Origin: an uncultured Oscillospiraceae bacterium
GTDB taxonomy: Bacteria; Bacillota; Clostridia; Oscillospirales; Oscillospiraceae
DNA: 64,000 bases
NCBI GenBank assembly: GCA_910588105.1
Contig: CAJUQD010000007.1
Coordinates: 1 to 64,000 of the forward strand
Reading direction: 5' to 3'
The notes beneath the pieces were generated by a model. That model was not told the DNA's origin and ran no database searches. It worked only from the letters and a program-made list of their open reading frames with translations. Of the stretch, positions 14,945 to 23,744 are shown piece after piece (position 1 is the first letter of the stretch; each line of letters starts with the position of its first letter). The position numbers were made by a program, and so were the translations under genes.

Positions 14945-15580
14945 TTGGCAAGAACAAAAAATCTAACTGGAATGAAATTTGGTCGTCTTACCGTAATAGG
15001 CAGAAACGGTTCCACGAAATACGGTGCTGCTATTTGGCGCTGCCGATGCGAATGCGGCAAAGAAGTTGATGTGCGGGGATATCACCTAACAGATGGAACC
15101 ACGCAAAGTTGCGGGTGCTTTAACCGCGAGGTTCTCAAGGCCATTAATAGGCAAAAAAATACGATACATGGCGATTCGATGTCTGGAAAATATCACCGTC
15201 TTTACATGGTGTGGTCAAACATGAAGGATCGTTGCCTAAATCCAAACTCCCCCATTTACCCTCTTTATGGAGGCAGAGGAATCGATATTTGTGCCGAATG
15301 GAATGACTATCAGAATTTCAAACGGTGGGCAATTTCAACAGGTTATGATCCATCGGCTCCTCGAGGAAGCTGTACTTTGGATCGAATAGACTGCGATAAA
15401 GGTTACAGCCCGGATAATTGCCGCTGGGTAAACATGAAAATCCAGGCAAGCAATCGCCGAAGCGGGAGGTCCAGTACAGGCCAGTGGACAAAAGCACAGC
15501 AATCCGATGACAAAAAGGGAGCTGCCCCCAGTGACGGAAACACCGAGGACAGCAAAATAAATGAGACACGCTCAGTATAA
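14945..15580 (+). CDS. AP2/HNH-like free-standing endonuclease, copy 1
   Basis: 211 residues from a TTG after GGAGGG; the frame is open far upstream but only this start is supported. It contains LTGMKFGRLTVIGR, a Cys-rich strand pair (WRCRCECGK, then SCGCF), YMVWSNMKDRCLN, YGGRGIDICAEW, and LDRIDCDKGYSPDNCRW. This is the layout of AP2-domain, HNH-like phage proteins that behave as homing elements. It is more AT-rich than its neighbours. A second member lies at 21828, so the family has spread within this prophage. Confidence 0.8.
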   Translation: MARTKNLTGMKFGRLTVIGRNGSTKYGAAIWRCRCECGKEVDVRGYHLTDGTTQSCGCFNREVLKAINRQKNTIHGDSMSGKYHRLYMVWSNMKDRCLNPNSPIYPLYGGRGIDICAEWNDYQNFKRWAISTGYDPSAPRGSCTLDRIDCDKGYSPDNCRWVNMKIQASNRRSGRSSTGQWTKAQQSDDKKGAAPSDGNTEDSKINETRSV

Positions 15581-15605
15581 ACGAGCGAGGAAGGAATGTC
15601 AAGAC

Positions 15606-15986
15606 ATGAACGAATGGTACGAGCAGGCTAAGCGCAAGCTGGAGACTGAGAAGAACTCCGGCAACTACGACAGGTACGCCAGCGCCATGAAGGGCGCTGT
15701 GTGCGAGGCCCTGGACGGGTTCTGCCGCCAGGACGCGGAGTTTGCCCAGGCGGTGGTCCAGGGCGGCACCTTCTCCGACTGCATGAAGGCGGTGGCCAAG
15801 AGCTGCGGGAGCGCGATCTCCGACCTGGAGGCGTTCCGCCGGGCGGTGAGGTTCTACTTTCCCGGCGCCGATGTGAAGTTCCATATGACGGTCAACCTCT
15901 GCGCCGATGTGGAGGCCGAGGCTGCGGCCGCGGCGCCGGTGGCCAGCGCCGGCCCGAAGATCCTCAACCTTGAGGACTTCCTGTAA
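15606..15986 (+). CDS. PcfK-like protein (AcrIIA9-type family)
   Basis: 126 residues, MNEWYEQAKRKLE at the start. An upstream in-frame ATG (15561) overlaps the endonuclease and is less likely. Family features: NYDRYASAMKGAVCEALDGF, an AQAVVQGGTFSDCMKAVAK helix, RAVRFYFPGADVKF and a closing LNLEDFL. PcfK-like proteins are annotated in part as Cas9 inhibitors because AcrIIA9 belongs to this fold family, but most members are untested. It is paired with the PcfJ gene 14 bp downstream, the usual arrangement on mobile elements. Confidence 0.8.
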   Translation: MNEWYEQAKRKLETEKNSGNYDRYASAMKGAVCEALDGFCRQDAEFAQAVVQGGTFSDCMKAVAKSCGSAISDLEAFRRAVRFYFPGADVKFHMTVNLCADVEAEAAAAAPVASAGPKILNLEDFL

Positions 15987-15999
15987 GGGGGCGTGAGAG

Positions 16000-17757
16000 G
16001 TGACGAGCCAAGAAAAAGCCGCGCGGTTCGCCGGCAAGGCACCGCCTTTGAACCAAGCGGAGCGGGATGCAATCAATGCCCTGTTCCCAGCGTACATATT
16101 CCGCCGATCCTGCACCAATGAAATCTGGACTACCTGCTGCCGCAAGCACATGGTGGTGACGGATGAGGACATGATGGTGACCACCCCGGAGCGGAACTTC
16201 CCGGCGGTCATGTGGGGTCCCCACCAGCGGGAGCAGAGGAACCGCTGGGATGATGCGCCGAAGCCGACCACGCAGTGTCCCCTCTGTGGGAGAATGGTCA
16301 TTGTGAAGGAACTGCGTTACACCGGAGGCCGGGACAACCTAAGTCGGTACCGGCGGGCGGTTGTCCTCCGATGGTACCGGGGGGCGTTGTGGGCCAGGGC
16401 CTACGACTGCGGCAAGCACTACAGCAAAGACAAAGGGTACAGCCTCACGGGAGAGCCCAACACCAAGTTGGTGGGCGTGTATCGATTCAAGCCTGGGTTG
16501 GTGGAGGCAACGACCCGGTACTGGTGGGACTACCCATTCAGTTCGATTGAGCGCCAAGACGGGCCGCTGGTCAAAGGCCATTGGAACATCCACGGCCCAT
16601 TCAATGCCAACGCAGATTATGGTGTCGGCTACGACGTGATCGGCCTGGAGGAGATACAGAAAAGCCCCTTCCGCTACTGCATGGTGGCGGAGGCGGAGAG
16701 GAAAACCGATAAGCTCCTGCAATTCCTGACCGCCTGCTGTTTCTACCCCCGGCAGATTGAAATGTTGATGAAGGCCGGGATGAGGGATGTCGTCACAGAT
16801 TTGGTGCACCGGGGAGTAAAGCACGCTACGGTTATCGATTGGGACGACCCCAAGAAGGCATTCAAGCTGAACCGGCAGGACATGAAGACGTTCCTCGGCA
16901 CCAGCCGGGACATTCGGATTCTGGAACTTCACAAGCGACTGAAGGATCGCGTTCCGCTGATGCAGTGTGCGGAGTGGATATCCAGGGGCGTTGATATTCA
17001 GAAGACCGCCAGTGCAGCAAAGAAGTGGAATATCCCCATGGAAAAGCTGATCCGGTATCTGGACGGCTATGTGGGATGCGCTCAGTATGGAGGAATGCAG
17101 AGCATTGGTTCGGCCCTGCGTTTTTGGGAGGACTACCTGACCGCCGCCGAGGCCACGGGCTACCTTCTCCATCGGGAAAACGTCCTGCTCCCCCGGAACC
17201 TGGGGACGGCTCACGATGAGGCCACGAAAAAGCACCAGGCGAAGCTGGAGCGGGAGCGGGCAGCCCAGCAGCGCGAATGGGAACGTCAGCGGAAAGCGGC
17301 GCAGGCCGAACACGACCGCCAGGTGCGTCTGGCTGAAGAAAAGTATGAGGAGCGCCGCAAGAAGCTGGAGAAGAAGTACGGCTTCACCATGGACGGCTAT
17401 GTGATCCGGGCGCCCCTCGGTAAGGATGAAATTCTGGCCGAGGCCCGCAAGCTCCAGCACTGCGTGGGCGGCTACGCTGACCGGCACATCCTGGGGCAGA
17501 CAACTATCCTTTTCATGCGGAAGGTCAAAAAACCGGACGAGCCGTGGCTGACCATTGAAATGAACGGGAACAAGCTGGTGCAGATCCACGGATTCAAAAA
17601 CGAGGGTTTGCATACGACCAAAGGCCGCTTTGCCCCCGATCCACGGGAGGTCTACCGGGAGTTCCTGGATACCTGGCTTGACTGGATGGAAAAGGGCAGT
17701 AGGCGCGACAAGGAGGGTAATCCCAAATTGCCCAAGAAGAAAGGAGCAGCAGCATGA
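16000..17757 (+). CDS. PcfJ-like protein
   Basis: 585 residues; GTG after AAGGGGGCGTGAGAG. The N-terminal part has CPLCGRM and a Trp/Arg-rich region. A basic coiled coil (about 405-465) precedes the PcfJ domain (about 470-560), shown by LQHCVGGYADRHILGQT, ILFMRKVKKPDEPW and IHGFKNEGL. PcfJ homologues occur on conjugative plasmids and phages next to PcfK; biochemical function unknown. Its stop overlaps the next start (ATGA). Confidence 0.85.
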   Translation: MTSQEKAARFAGKAPPLNQAERDAINALFPAYIFRRSCTNEIWTTCCRKHMVVTDEDMMVTTPERNFPAVMWGPHQREQRNRWDDAPKPTTQCPLCGRMVIVKELRYTGGRDNLSRYRRAVVLRWYRGALWARAYDCGKHYSKDKGYSLTGEPNTKLVGVYRFKPGLVEATTRYWWDYPFSSIERQDGPLVKGHWNIHGPFNANADYGVGYDVIGLEEIQKSPFRYCMVAEAERKTDKLLQFLTACCFYPRQIEMLMKAGMRDVVTDLVHRGVKHATVIDWDDPKKAFKLNRQDMKTFLGTSRDIRILELHKRLKDRVPLMQCAEWISRGVDIQKTASAAKKWNIPMEKLIRYLDGYVGCAQYGGMQSIGSALRFWEDYLTAAEATGYLLHRENVLLPRNLGTAHDEATKKHQAKLERERAAQQREWERQRKAAQAEHDRQVRLAEEKYEERRKKLEKKYGFTMDGYVIRAPLGKDEILAEARKLQHCVGGYADRHILGQTTILFMRKVKKPDEPWLTIEMNGNKLVQIHGFKNEGLHTTKGRFAPDPREVYREFLDTWLDWMEKGSRRDKEGNPKLPKKKGAAA

Positions 17758-19010
17758 GCGAAATGGAAGTAACTGAGGGCCAGCTCCTCAGTCAGGACTT
17801 TGGGGTGGGCGGCCCGCCTGCCGCCGCGGAGATCCCCCTTACCCCCGTGGACTCCGGCAAGACGCCTGACATCCTGGCGGCGGAGATCCGCACGATCAAG
17901 AATCAGACTGGCAGGATGTTGTTTGCCAACGCTATCGAGGTCGGGCGCCGGCTGACGGAGGCCAAAGCCAAGCTGCCCCACGGGAGCTGGGGCGAGTATC
18001 TGAAGAACGAGGTGGACTACTCCCCCTCCCAGGCGCAGAACCTCATGCGGGTGTTCCGAGAGTACGGGAGCGACCAGCAGAGCTTGTTCGGCGGCGAGGC
18101 AAAGTCCCAGACGTTTGGGAATTTGACCTACTCCAAGGCTTTGAGCCTCCTGGCCATCCCGGATGAGGAGGAGCGGGAGCGGTTCGCCGTTGAGAATGAT
18201 GTGGAGCACATGAGCGTCCGGGAGCTGAACGAGGTCCTCAAAGCCAGAAACGAGGCCGAGGAAAAGGCCGCCGCAGCCGAGGATGCGGCCCGCAGTCTCC
18301 GGCAGGAAGCGGAACGGCTCCGGGAGGAGCTTGCGGATCAGGATCGTGTCTACAAAGCCAAGCTGACCGCCGCTGATGTGGAGATGACCGAGGCCAACAG
18401 GAAGGTGCGGGAAGCGCAGGAGGCCCTGGAAAAGCAGAGGGAGAAGGCCCAGCGGCTCCAGGATGCTTTGAGCGAGGCCAACACCTCCGCCCAAGCCGCC
18501 GAGGAGGAGCACACCCGCTTGGCGCAGGAGCTGGAGGAGCTCCGTAGCCGGCCCGCCGAGGCGGATACGGCAGCGGTGGAGGCCGCCCGACAGGCCGCCA
18601 TTGCCGAAATGACGGAGAAGGTGGACAAGGCCAAGGACGCCAAGAAAAAGGCCGAGGAAAAGCGCAGGGCTGCCGAGGAGTCCCTGGAGGCCGCTCAGAA
18701 GGAGCTGGTCGGCCTGAAGGCCAAGGGGCCGGAGGTTCGGGAGCTTACCCAGGAGGAAAAGGACGCTTTGACCGCCGAGGCGGTAAATAAGGTCAAGGCT
18801 GAAAGCGCCGAGCAGCTCCAGGGACTGGAAAAGAAACTGGCCGCTGCCGACCCCAACGTGGCCGAATTCAAGGTGCGGTTCACCTCCTGGCAGGAGGAGT
18901 ACCAGAAGATGGTGGAGGTCTTGGGCCGCATTGCCCAGGTTGACGAGGGGCGGGCTGACAAGCTGCGGCAGGCAGTGAAGGCCGCGCTGGAGCAGATGAC
19001 CACACCCTGA
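17754..19010 (+). CDS. DUF3102 coiled-coil phage protein
   Basis: 418 residues. A Pro/Gly-rich start is followed by the DUF3102 domain (about 40-165: LAAEIRTIKNQTGRMLFANA, EVGRRLTEAKAKLPHGSWGEYL, SQAQNLMRVFREYG). Then comes a long Ala/Glu/Arg-rich coiled coil (about 165-345) and a short C-terminal helical domain. DUF3102 resembles ParB-like HTH segments and is common in Firmicutes phages; a DNA-associated role is plausible but unproven. It is translationally coupled to PcfJ by a 4-bp overlap. Confidence 0.85.
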   Translation: MSEMEVTEGQLLSQDFGVGGPPAAAEIPLTPVDSGKTPDILAAEIRTIKNQTGRMLFANAIEVGRRLTEAKAKLPHGSWGEYLKNEVDYSPSQAQNLMRVFREYGSDQQSLFGGEAKSQTFGNLTYSKALSLLAIPDEEERERFAVENDVEHMSVRELNEVLKARNEAEEKAAAAEDAARSLRQEAERLREELADQDRVYKAKLTAADVEMTEANRKVREAQEALEKQREKAQRLQDALSEANTSAQAAEEEHTRLAQELEELRSRPAEADTAAVEAARQAAIAEMTEKVDKAKDAKKKAEEKRRAAEESLEAAQKELVGLKAKGPEVRELTQEEKDALTAEAVNKVKAESAEQLQGLEKKLAAADPNVAEFKVRFTSWQEEYQKMVEVLGRIAQVDEGRADKLRQAVKAALEQMTTP

Positions 19011-19087
19011 TAGGTCTGCTTTGCTGGTTTAACAATCGGCATTTACATAGCAGAGAACACAAAATTGCACGAAAGGAGGAGAACCGT

Positions 19088-19444
19088 ATGAACCCCGAGA
19101 TGCAAAAGTCTATCCTGCAAATGGCGCGAGGGGCCATCATGGAGCGGGCGGACTATGAGATGTCCCGTCTGCTGGCCAACATCCTGGACCCGAACACATC
19201 CGCCACCGCAAAGCGCAAGCTGACGCTCACCCTGGAGTTGAAGCCGGACGATGACCGTCAGACTATCACCGTCAGCTGCACCGCAAAGTCCACGCTGGCC
19301 GCTACCAACCCTGTTGTCACATCCCTGTATGTGGCCGACGAGGACAGCGTTGTGGAGATGGTGCCGCAGATTCCCGGTCAGACAGGAATGGATGGAACCG
19401 TCCAGGAAGCACCCCCGGTTTTGAAGATCATCAAATTTGCGTAA
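19088..19444 (+). CDS. Phage replication-terminator-like protein
   Basis: 118 residues; ATG after GAAAGGAGGAGAACC. The pattern (MARGAIMERADYEMSRLLAN, LDPNTSATAKRKLTLTLEL, then SCTAKSTLAATNPVVTSLYV) matches the small family annotated as replication terminator protein in Firmicutes phages. No experimental role is known to me for this type. It is co-directional with the next gene (15 bp gap). Confidence 0.65.
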   Translation: MNPEMQKSILQMARGAIMERADYEMSRLLANILDPNTSATAKRKLTLTLELKPDDDRQTITVSCTAKSTLAATNPVVTSLYVADEDSVVEMVPQIPGQTGMDGTVQEAPPVLKIIKFA

Positions 19445-19459
19445 GGAGGAGACTCAACC

Positions 19460-20191
19460 ATGTTGAAAGAGTTCATCGAACACATCCAGAAAACCACCCA
19501 GCCGCTCATCCAGCAGGTCGGCAACAGCACATTTGCCATCGGCAGCGATGGCTGTGCGGAGGAGATCCGGCCCACCATCGACCACCCGGACACCCTGCCC
19601 CTCCACAGCCTGGACGCCCTGGTGAAGCTGGTCCGCACCGAGGCATCCAAGGCGGAGAACCCGCTTTACATCACGATTCCCGACCACCTGACCGTCCGCT
19701 GCTTCGGCCAGCCCCATCCCGACGCCCGCTTCTTCCGGCAGGTGTACTACGAGGCCAAGGCTACCGATGTCCCTGGCTGGGACGAGAAGGTGCAGTTGGG
19801 CTTTGAAGAGGCCCAGATTGCCATGCGCACCCGTTTCCAGGAAACGGCGGATACCATCTACGCTCTGAAGTTGCTGTCGGACATCTGCTGCGGCGCCAAG
19901 GTGATTTACAACGACAACGGTATCGCCACCACCGTTACCACGCAGAAGGGCGTGGCACTCCAGAGCAATGAGCAGATCCGACCCATCATCACCCTGAAGC
20001 CCTACCGCACTTTCCAGGAGGTGGAGCAACCGGAAAGCATCTTCCTCATCCGTGTCAACGAGCGGGGCATCACCTTCACCGAGGCCGACGGCGGGATGTG
20101 GAAGCTGAAGGCGCGGCAGACCGTCAAGGTGTTCCTGGAGGAACAGCTGGCCGAGGAGGTCGCCGGCAACAGCGTGTACATCGCCCTGTAA
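19460..20191 (+). CDS. DUF2303-like phage protein
   Basis: 243 residues; ATG after AAGGAGGAGACTCAACC. The C-terminal half (LKPYRTFQEVEQPESIFLIR and TEADGGMWKLKARQTVKVFL) resembles the DUF2303 family of phage proteins encoded near recombination genes. There are no catalytic motifs. Function unknown; location just upstream of an SbcC-like ATPase suggests the replication/recombination module. Confidence 0.6.
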   Translation: MLKEFIEHIQKTTQPLIQQVGNSTFAIGSDGCAEEIRPTIDHPDTLPLHSLDALVKLVRTEASKAENPLYITIPDHLTVRCFGQPHPDARFFRQVYYEAKATDVPGWDEKVQLGFEEAQIAMRTRFQETADTIYALKLLSDICCGAKVIYNDNGIATTVTTQKGVALQSNEQIRPIITLKPYRTFQEVEQPESIFLIRVNERGITFTEADGGMWKLKARQTVKVFLEEQLAEEVAGNSVYIAL

Positions 20192-20240
20192 GGAATACGG
20201 CGGCAAGGACCAAAGTACCCAATATCAAGTGCAGTTATTT

Positions 20241-20294
20241 GTGTAGTTTATGGTCTGAATCAACTTGCTATTCCCTTTGAACAGAGTGATTAAT
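20241..20294 (+). promoter_or_regulatory. Intergenic repeat element A with promoter-like spacing
   Basis: The 32-bp block 20241-20272 (GTGTAGTTTATGG ... AACTTGCTATT) recurs at 40207-40238 and 41285-41316. TTGCTA (20265-20270) is 18 bp from ATTAAT (20289-20294). It precedes the SbcC-like gene, so it may be an early promoter with a conserved upstream operator. Confidence 0.5.
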
Positions 20295-20305
20295 GTGATG
20301 CCAAA

Positions 20306-20337
20306 GGCCCGCCGGGTGCGCTACCACCCGACGGGCC
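20306..20337 (+). terminator. Hairpin in the leader of the SbcC-like gene
   Basis: GGCCCGCCGGGTG pairs with CACCCGACGGGCC (one mismatch, 6-base loop). The following bases are AAGGGGCAAAAAAC, without a T-run. It lies about 12 bp after the candidate promoter element, suggesting attenuation or antitermination. Confidence 0.5.
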
Positions 20338-20395
20338 AAGGGGCAAAAAACTATTAAGGACACCTGCATTATAGCAGGCCGGAAAGGAAAATGCA

Positions 20396-21826
20396 ATGAA
20401 AACCACAAAAATCGTCATCAAGAACCTGTTCGGCATCCGGGAGGCGGCCTTGGACGGGCGCTCGGTGGAGCTGGCCGGACCCAAGGGCAGCGGAAAGACC
20501 TCCGTGCTGGACGCCATTCGCTATGCCCTGACCAACCGCTCCGACCGGGACTACATCATCCACCAGGGCGCGGACGAGGGCGAAATCATCATCGAGACGG
20601 ACACCGGCCTCTCCATCGACCGCAAGACCCGGACCACCAAGGCGGACACTGTCAAGGTCCGGGACGGCAGTATGCTCCAGACCCGCCCGGCGGAGTTTCT
20701 CTCCGGCATCTTCACCCCCCTGCAGCTCAACCCTGTGGCCTTCACCCAGCTCAGCCGCCAGGAGAAGAACCGGGTCATCCTCTCCCTGATCGACTTCGCC
20801 TGGGACATGAACTGGATCAAGGAGCAGTTCGGGGAGATCCCCCAGGGTGTGGACTACTCCAAGCACATCCTGGAGGTCCTCAGCGATATCCAGGCGGAGA
20901 GCGGCATCTACTTCCAGTCCCGCCAGAACCTCAACCGGGACATCCGCAACAAGCAGGCGTTCATCGCCGACATCGCAAAGGACATTCCTCCGCACTATGA
21001 CGCCGCCCGTTGGGAGGCGTACCCCACCCGCGAGAAGTACCAGGAGTTGGAGCGAATTCGGGAGGCCAACAGCCGAATCGAGCGGGCAAAGTCATTCCGG
21101 GAGGGCTTTGACGCTAAAAAACGTGGCTTGGAGGCAGAGCGGGCCATTCAACTCACTGCCATTGAGCAGGACATCTCTGCCCAACGGGAGGCTATCACTG
21201 GCGACATTCAGCGGATGGAGGCTCAAATCGCCGCCGCACGGGAAAAGCTGGACGGTCTCGCTCAGCGGCGGAAGGAGCGGGAAGAACTGGAGGACGCCCG
21301 GTTCCGCGAGTCGCTGGCCAAGCTGGAGCGGGACGTTGGCGTGGCGGACCAGTACGCTGAGCAGGAGGTTCAGGACACCTCCGCGCTGTCTGCTGAGCTG
21401 GACGAGGCAGAGCAGATGCGCAGCCACCTTAACGAGTACCGCCGGATGCGGGATATGCAGACGGAGTTGGACGAGCTGACCGCAAGGTCTCAGGCACTGA
21501 CTGACAAGATTGAGCTGGCGCGAGAGCTCCCAGCGACCATTCTGGCCCAGGCCACCATTCCCGTGGAGGGGCTGACGGTGGAGGATGGTGTTCCGCTGAT
21601 CCACGGTCTGCCCATCAGCAACTTGAGCGATGGTGAGCTTTTGGAGCTCTGCGTAGATATCACGGTCAGCAAGCCCGGCCAGCTGGGGATTATCCTGGTA
21701 GACGGCGCGGAACGATTGGACAGCGTGAGCCGGGAGCGGCTCTACGCCAAGTGCAAGGCCAAGGGCCTCCAGCTGATCGCCACCAGGGTAACGGACACTG
21801 AAGAGCTTGAGGTGGTGGAGTTATAA
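20396..21826 (+). CDS. SbcC/RecF-like AAA ATPase
   Basis: 476 residues; ATG after GGAAAGGAAAATGCA. Walker A is GPKGSGKT (28-35), followed by SVLDAIRYAL. A central coiled coil (about 200-375) contains several heptad-rich Glu/Arg stretches. Near the C-terminus are a signature-like LSDGELLELC and Walker B (GIILVDGAERLD). This is the SMC-type layout in short form, as in phage recombination ATPases. It likely works with the exonuclease at 22878 in DNA-end processing. An AP2/HNH-like gene starts 1 bp after its stop. Confidence 0.85.
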   Translation: MKTTKIVIKNLFGIREAALDGRSVELAGPKGSGKTSVLDAIRYALTNRSDRDYIIHQGADEGEIIIETDTGLSIDRKTRTTKADTVKVRDGSMLQTRPAEFLSGIFTPLQLNPVAFTQLSRQEKNRVILSLIDFAWDMNWIKEQFGEIPQGVDYSKHILEVLSDIQAESGIYFQSRQNLNRDIRNKQAFIADIAKDIPPHYDAARWEAYPTREKYQELERIREANSRIERAKSFREGFDAKKRGLEAERAIQLTAIEQDISAQREAITGDIQRMEAQIAAAREKLDGLAQRRKEREELEDARFRESLAKLERDVGVADQYAEQEVQDTSALSAELDEAEQMRSHLNEYRRMRDMQTELDELTARSQALTDKIELARELPATILAQATIPVEGLTVEDGVPLIHGLPISNLSDGELLELCVDITVSKPGQLGIILVDGAERLDSVSRERLYAKCKAKGLQLIATRVTDTEELEVVEL

Positions 21827-21827
21827 A

Positions 21828-22325
21828 ATGGCATTTGCCGACTTGACAGGACGGCGGTTTGGCAGACTTGTAGCTCTACGAAGAGTCGAAAGTGATTCTG
21901 GGGGGCGAACTGTATGGGAGTGCCGCTGTGATTGCGGAACCATAAAACGCATTCGAGCGGCGTCTCTTACTCAAGGACTGACAAAATCATGTGGATGCTT
22001 GCGGCACGGAAAATCCAAAACAAGGCTATACCATATTTGGGCACACATGATTCAGCGTTGCGAAGACCCCAAAAGCAACAGATTTCATTTATATGGTGGG
22101 CGGGGAGTTTCTGTATGCAAAGAGTGGAGAGAAGATTTTATGAATTTCTACTCTTGGGCAGTCCAAAATGGCTATACCGACACTTTGTCTATTGACCGAA
22201 TTGATGTGAATGGAAACTACGAGCCATCGAACTGCCGATGGGCAACCATGACCGAACAAAATAAAAATCGCCGTCCGTTTGTACACAAAAAGAACAGGGA
22301 CTCAGAACAGGAGGTTAAGCTTTGA
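21828..22325 (+). CDS. AP2/HNH-like free-standing endonuclease, copy 2
   Basis: 165 residues; the ATG at 21828 is one base after the preceding stop. Same layout as the 14945 gene: LTGRRFGRLVALRR, WECRCDCGT, SCGCLRH, YHIWAHMIQRCEDP, YGGRGVSVCKEW, IDRIDVNGNYEPSNCRW. It is AT-richer than both flanking genes, which fits recent insertion between the ATPase and the next gene. Proteins of this type behave as homing endonucleases; activity is inferred. Confidence 0.8.
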   Translation: MAFADLTGRRFGRLVALRRVESDSGGRTVWECRCDCGTIKRIRAASLTQGLTKSCGCLRHGKSKTRLYHIWAHMIQRCEDPKSNRFHLYGGRGVSVCKEWREDFMNFYSWAVQNGYTDTLSIDRIDVNGNYEPSNCRWATMTEQNKNRRPFVHKKNRDSEQEVKL

Positions 22326-22927
22326 AAACTCATTGGAAGAAGGTTGTCTCTGACCCCAACTTTATCGGCGAGGGCGACTTCCAGGAGGGTGAGGAGAAGG
22401 TATTGACCATCGACCGGGTCAACGCCTCCGAAACCGTCCAGACTGCCGAGGGCAAGTCCAAGAAAGCGGTCGTTCACTGGAAAGAGCCGGGCAATAAGCC
22501 CATGATTTTGAATGTGGCTCGCTCCAAGAACATTGAGAAAGTGGCCGGGAGCGGTTACTTCGAGGATTGGCCGGGGGTATCGGTGCAGCTGTACATTGAG
22601 CATGGCATCAAGGCTTTCGGAGAGGTGGTTTCCGCTGTGCGTGTCCGCCCCTATAAGCCCCGCCTCCAGCCTGGCCAGCAGCGCCCGCCTGTCCCGCCTT
22701 GCACGGACTGCGGGAATCCGATCCAGCCCGCTTACGGCATGACGGCGGATCGTCTGGCGGGATATACCGCAAAAAACTATGGCGTCCCGCTGTGTGCGGA
22801 GTGCGCCCAGAAGCGCAAAGACGCAGCAGCGGCGGCAGCGACTGAAGGAGAATCCAAGGAAAGCGAGGGGACCGAGCATGACGGAGATGAACGCCCTGCC
22901 GGCGGTGACGGCGAAGAATTACTTTGA
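22322..22927 (+). CDS. Phage recombination-associated hypothetical protein with zinc ribbon
   Basis: 201 residues; TTG start overlaps the previous stop by 4 bp, with AGGAGGTTAAGC just upstream. The N-terminal domain (about 1-115: MKTHWKKVVSDPNFIGEGDF ... VRVRPYKPR) is a compact beta-rich domain that recurs next to DUF3799-type exonucleases in Firmicutes phages. A C-terminal zinc ribbon (PPCTDCGNPI ... LCAECAQKR) follows, then an acidic tail. A DNA-binding accessory role is inferred from context only. Confidence 0.65.
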   Translation: MKTHWKKVVSDPNFIGEGDFQEGEEKVLTIDRVNASETVQTAEGKSKKAVVHWKEPGNKPMILNVARSKNIEKVAGSGYFEDWPGVSVQLYIEHGIKAFGEVVSAVRVRPYKPRLQPGQQRPPVPPCTDCGNPIQPAYGMTADRLAGYTAKNYGVPLCAECAQKRKDAAAAAATEGESKESEGTEHDGDERPAGGDGEELL

Positions 22928-23744
22928 TCCTGATATTGAGATTGCCTATATGGGCTCCACTCAGGTCAAGAACTTTATGCGCTGCGAGGCGGCGGAATTG
23001 GCCCGACTGAAGGGAGAATACCGGCCTGCCGCGACCACGGCCATGCTGGTGGGCAGCTATGTGGATGCCCACTTCGAGGGGAGCCTCGATGTGTTTCAGG
23101 CCCAGCACCCGGAGTTGTTCAAGCGGGACGGGACGCTGAAGGCGGAATTCTCCCGCGCCAACGACATCATCAGCCGCATGGAAACGGACGAGCTGTACAG
23201 CCTCCTGATGTCTGGTCAGAAACAGGTTATTTGCACCGGCGAGATTGCCGGGGTGCCTTTCAAGGCCAAGATTGATAGTCTGCTGGACGGGGACACCTGT
23301 GCGGAAATCGTCCGGCGGTTCCCGGAGACGGCGCCGGTGATGGGGATGTGCGATGGGGCCATCGTGGATCAGAAAGTCATGAGGGATCTGGAGGACGTCT
23401 GGGACGGCACGGAGCGGGCCTACGTGCCCTTCTGGAGGGCCTGGGGGTATGACGTTCAAGGCGCCATCTACCAGGCCGTTGAGGGGCATTCGTGGCCCTT
23501 CCTGCTGGCTGTCGGCACCAAGGAGGATGAGCCGGGCCTGCAGGCGCTCCACATCCGGGATGAAATCCTGGCGCCTAAGCTGGCGGAGATTGAGGATGCT
23601 GTCCCCCGTTTCCAGGCCATCAAAGAGGGCCGGGAGGTGCCGCACCGCTGCGAGTGCTGCGCATACTGCCGCGCCACCAGAAAACTGACCAGGATCGCCG
23701 ATGCGGAGGAACTGGGGGCTTCTTATGGGGATGCAGAGGATTGA
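22878..23744 (+). CDS. PD-(D/E)XK exonuclease-like protein (DUF3799 type)
   Basis: 288 residues from the ATG at 22878, inside the previous gene's 3' end (50-bp overlap). Nuclease features: KIDSLLDGDTCAEIV, then GAIVDQKVMRD as the D-x-K motif, and GYDVQGAIYQAVEG as the QxxxY motif. A C-terminal Cys cluster (HRCECCAYCRATRK) could hold an Fe-S or zinc site, as in RecB-family nucleases. Probably a RecE-like 5'-3' exonuclease acting in phage recombination. Overlaps the primase gene by 20 bp. Confidence 0.8.
   Translation: MTEMNALPAVTAKNYFDPDIEIAYMGSTQVKNFMRCEAAELARLKGEYRPAATTAMLVGSYVDAHFEGSLDVFQAQHPELFKRDGTLKAEFSRANDIISRMETDELYSLLMSGQKQVICTGEIAGVPFKAKIDSLLDGDTCAEIVRRFPETAPVMGMCDGAIVDQKVMRDLEDVWDGTERAYVPFWRAWGYDVQGAIYQAVEGHSWPFLLAVGTKEDEPGLQALHIRDEILAPKLAEIEDAVPRFQAIKEGREVPHRCECCAYCRATRKLTRIADAEELGASYGDAED

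Noticed and set aside
16339..17613. 424-residue minus-strand ORF opposite PcfJ
   Set aside because: The plus strand has clear PcfJ motifs; the minus frame has no domain pattern or ribosome site.
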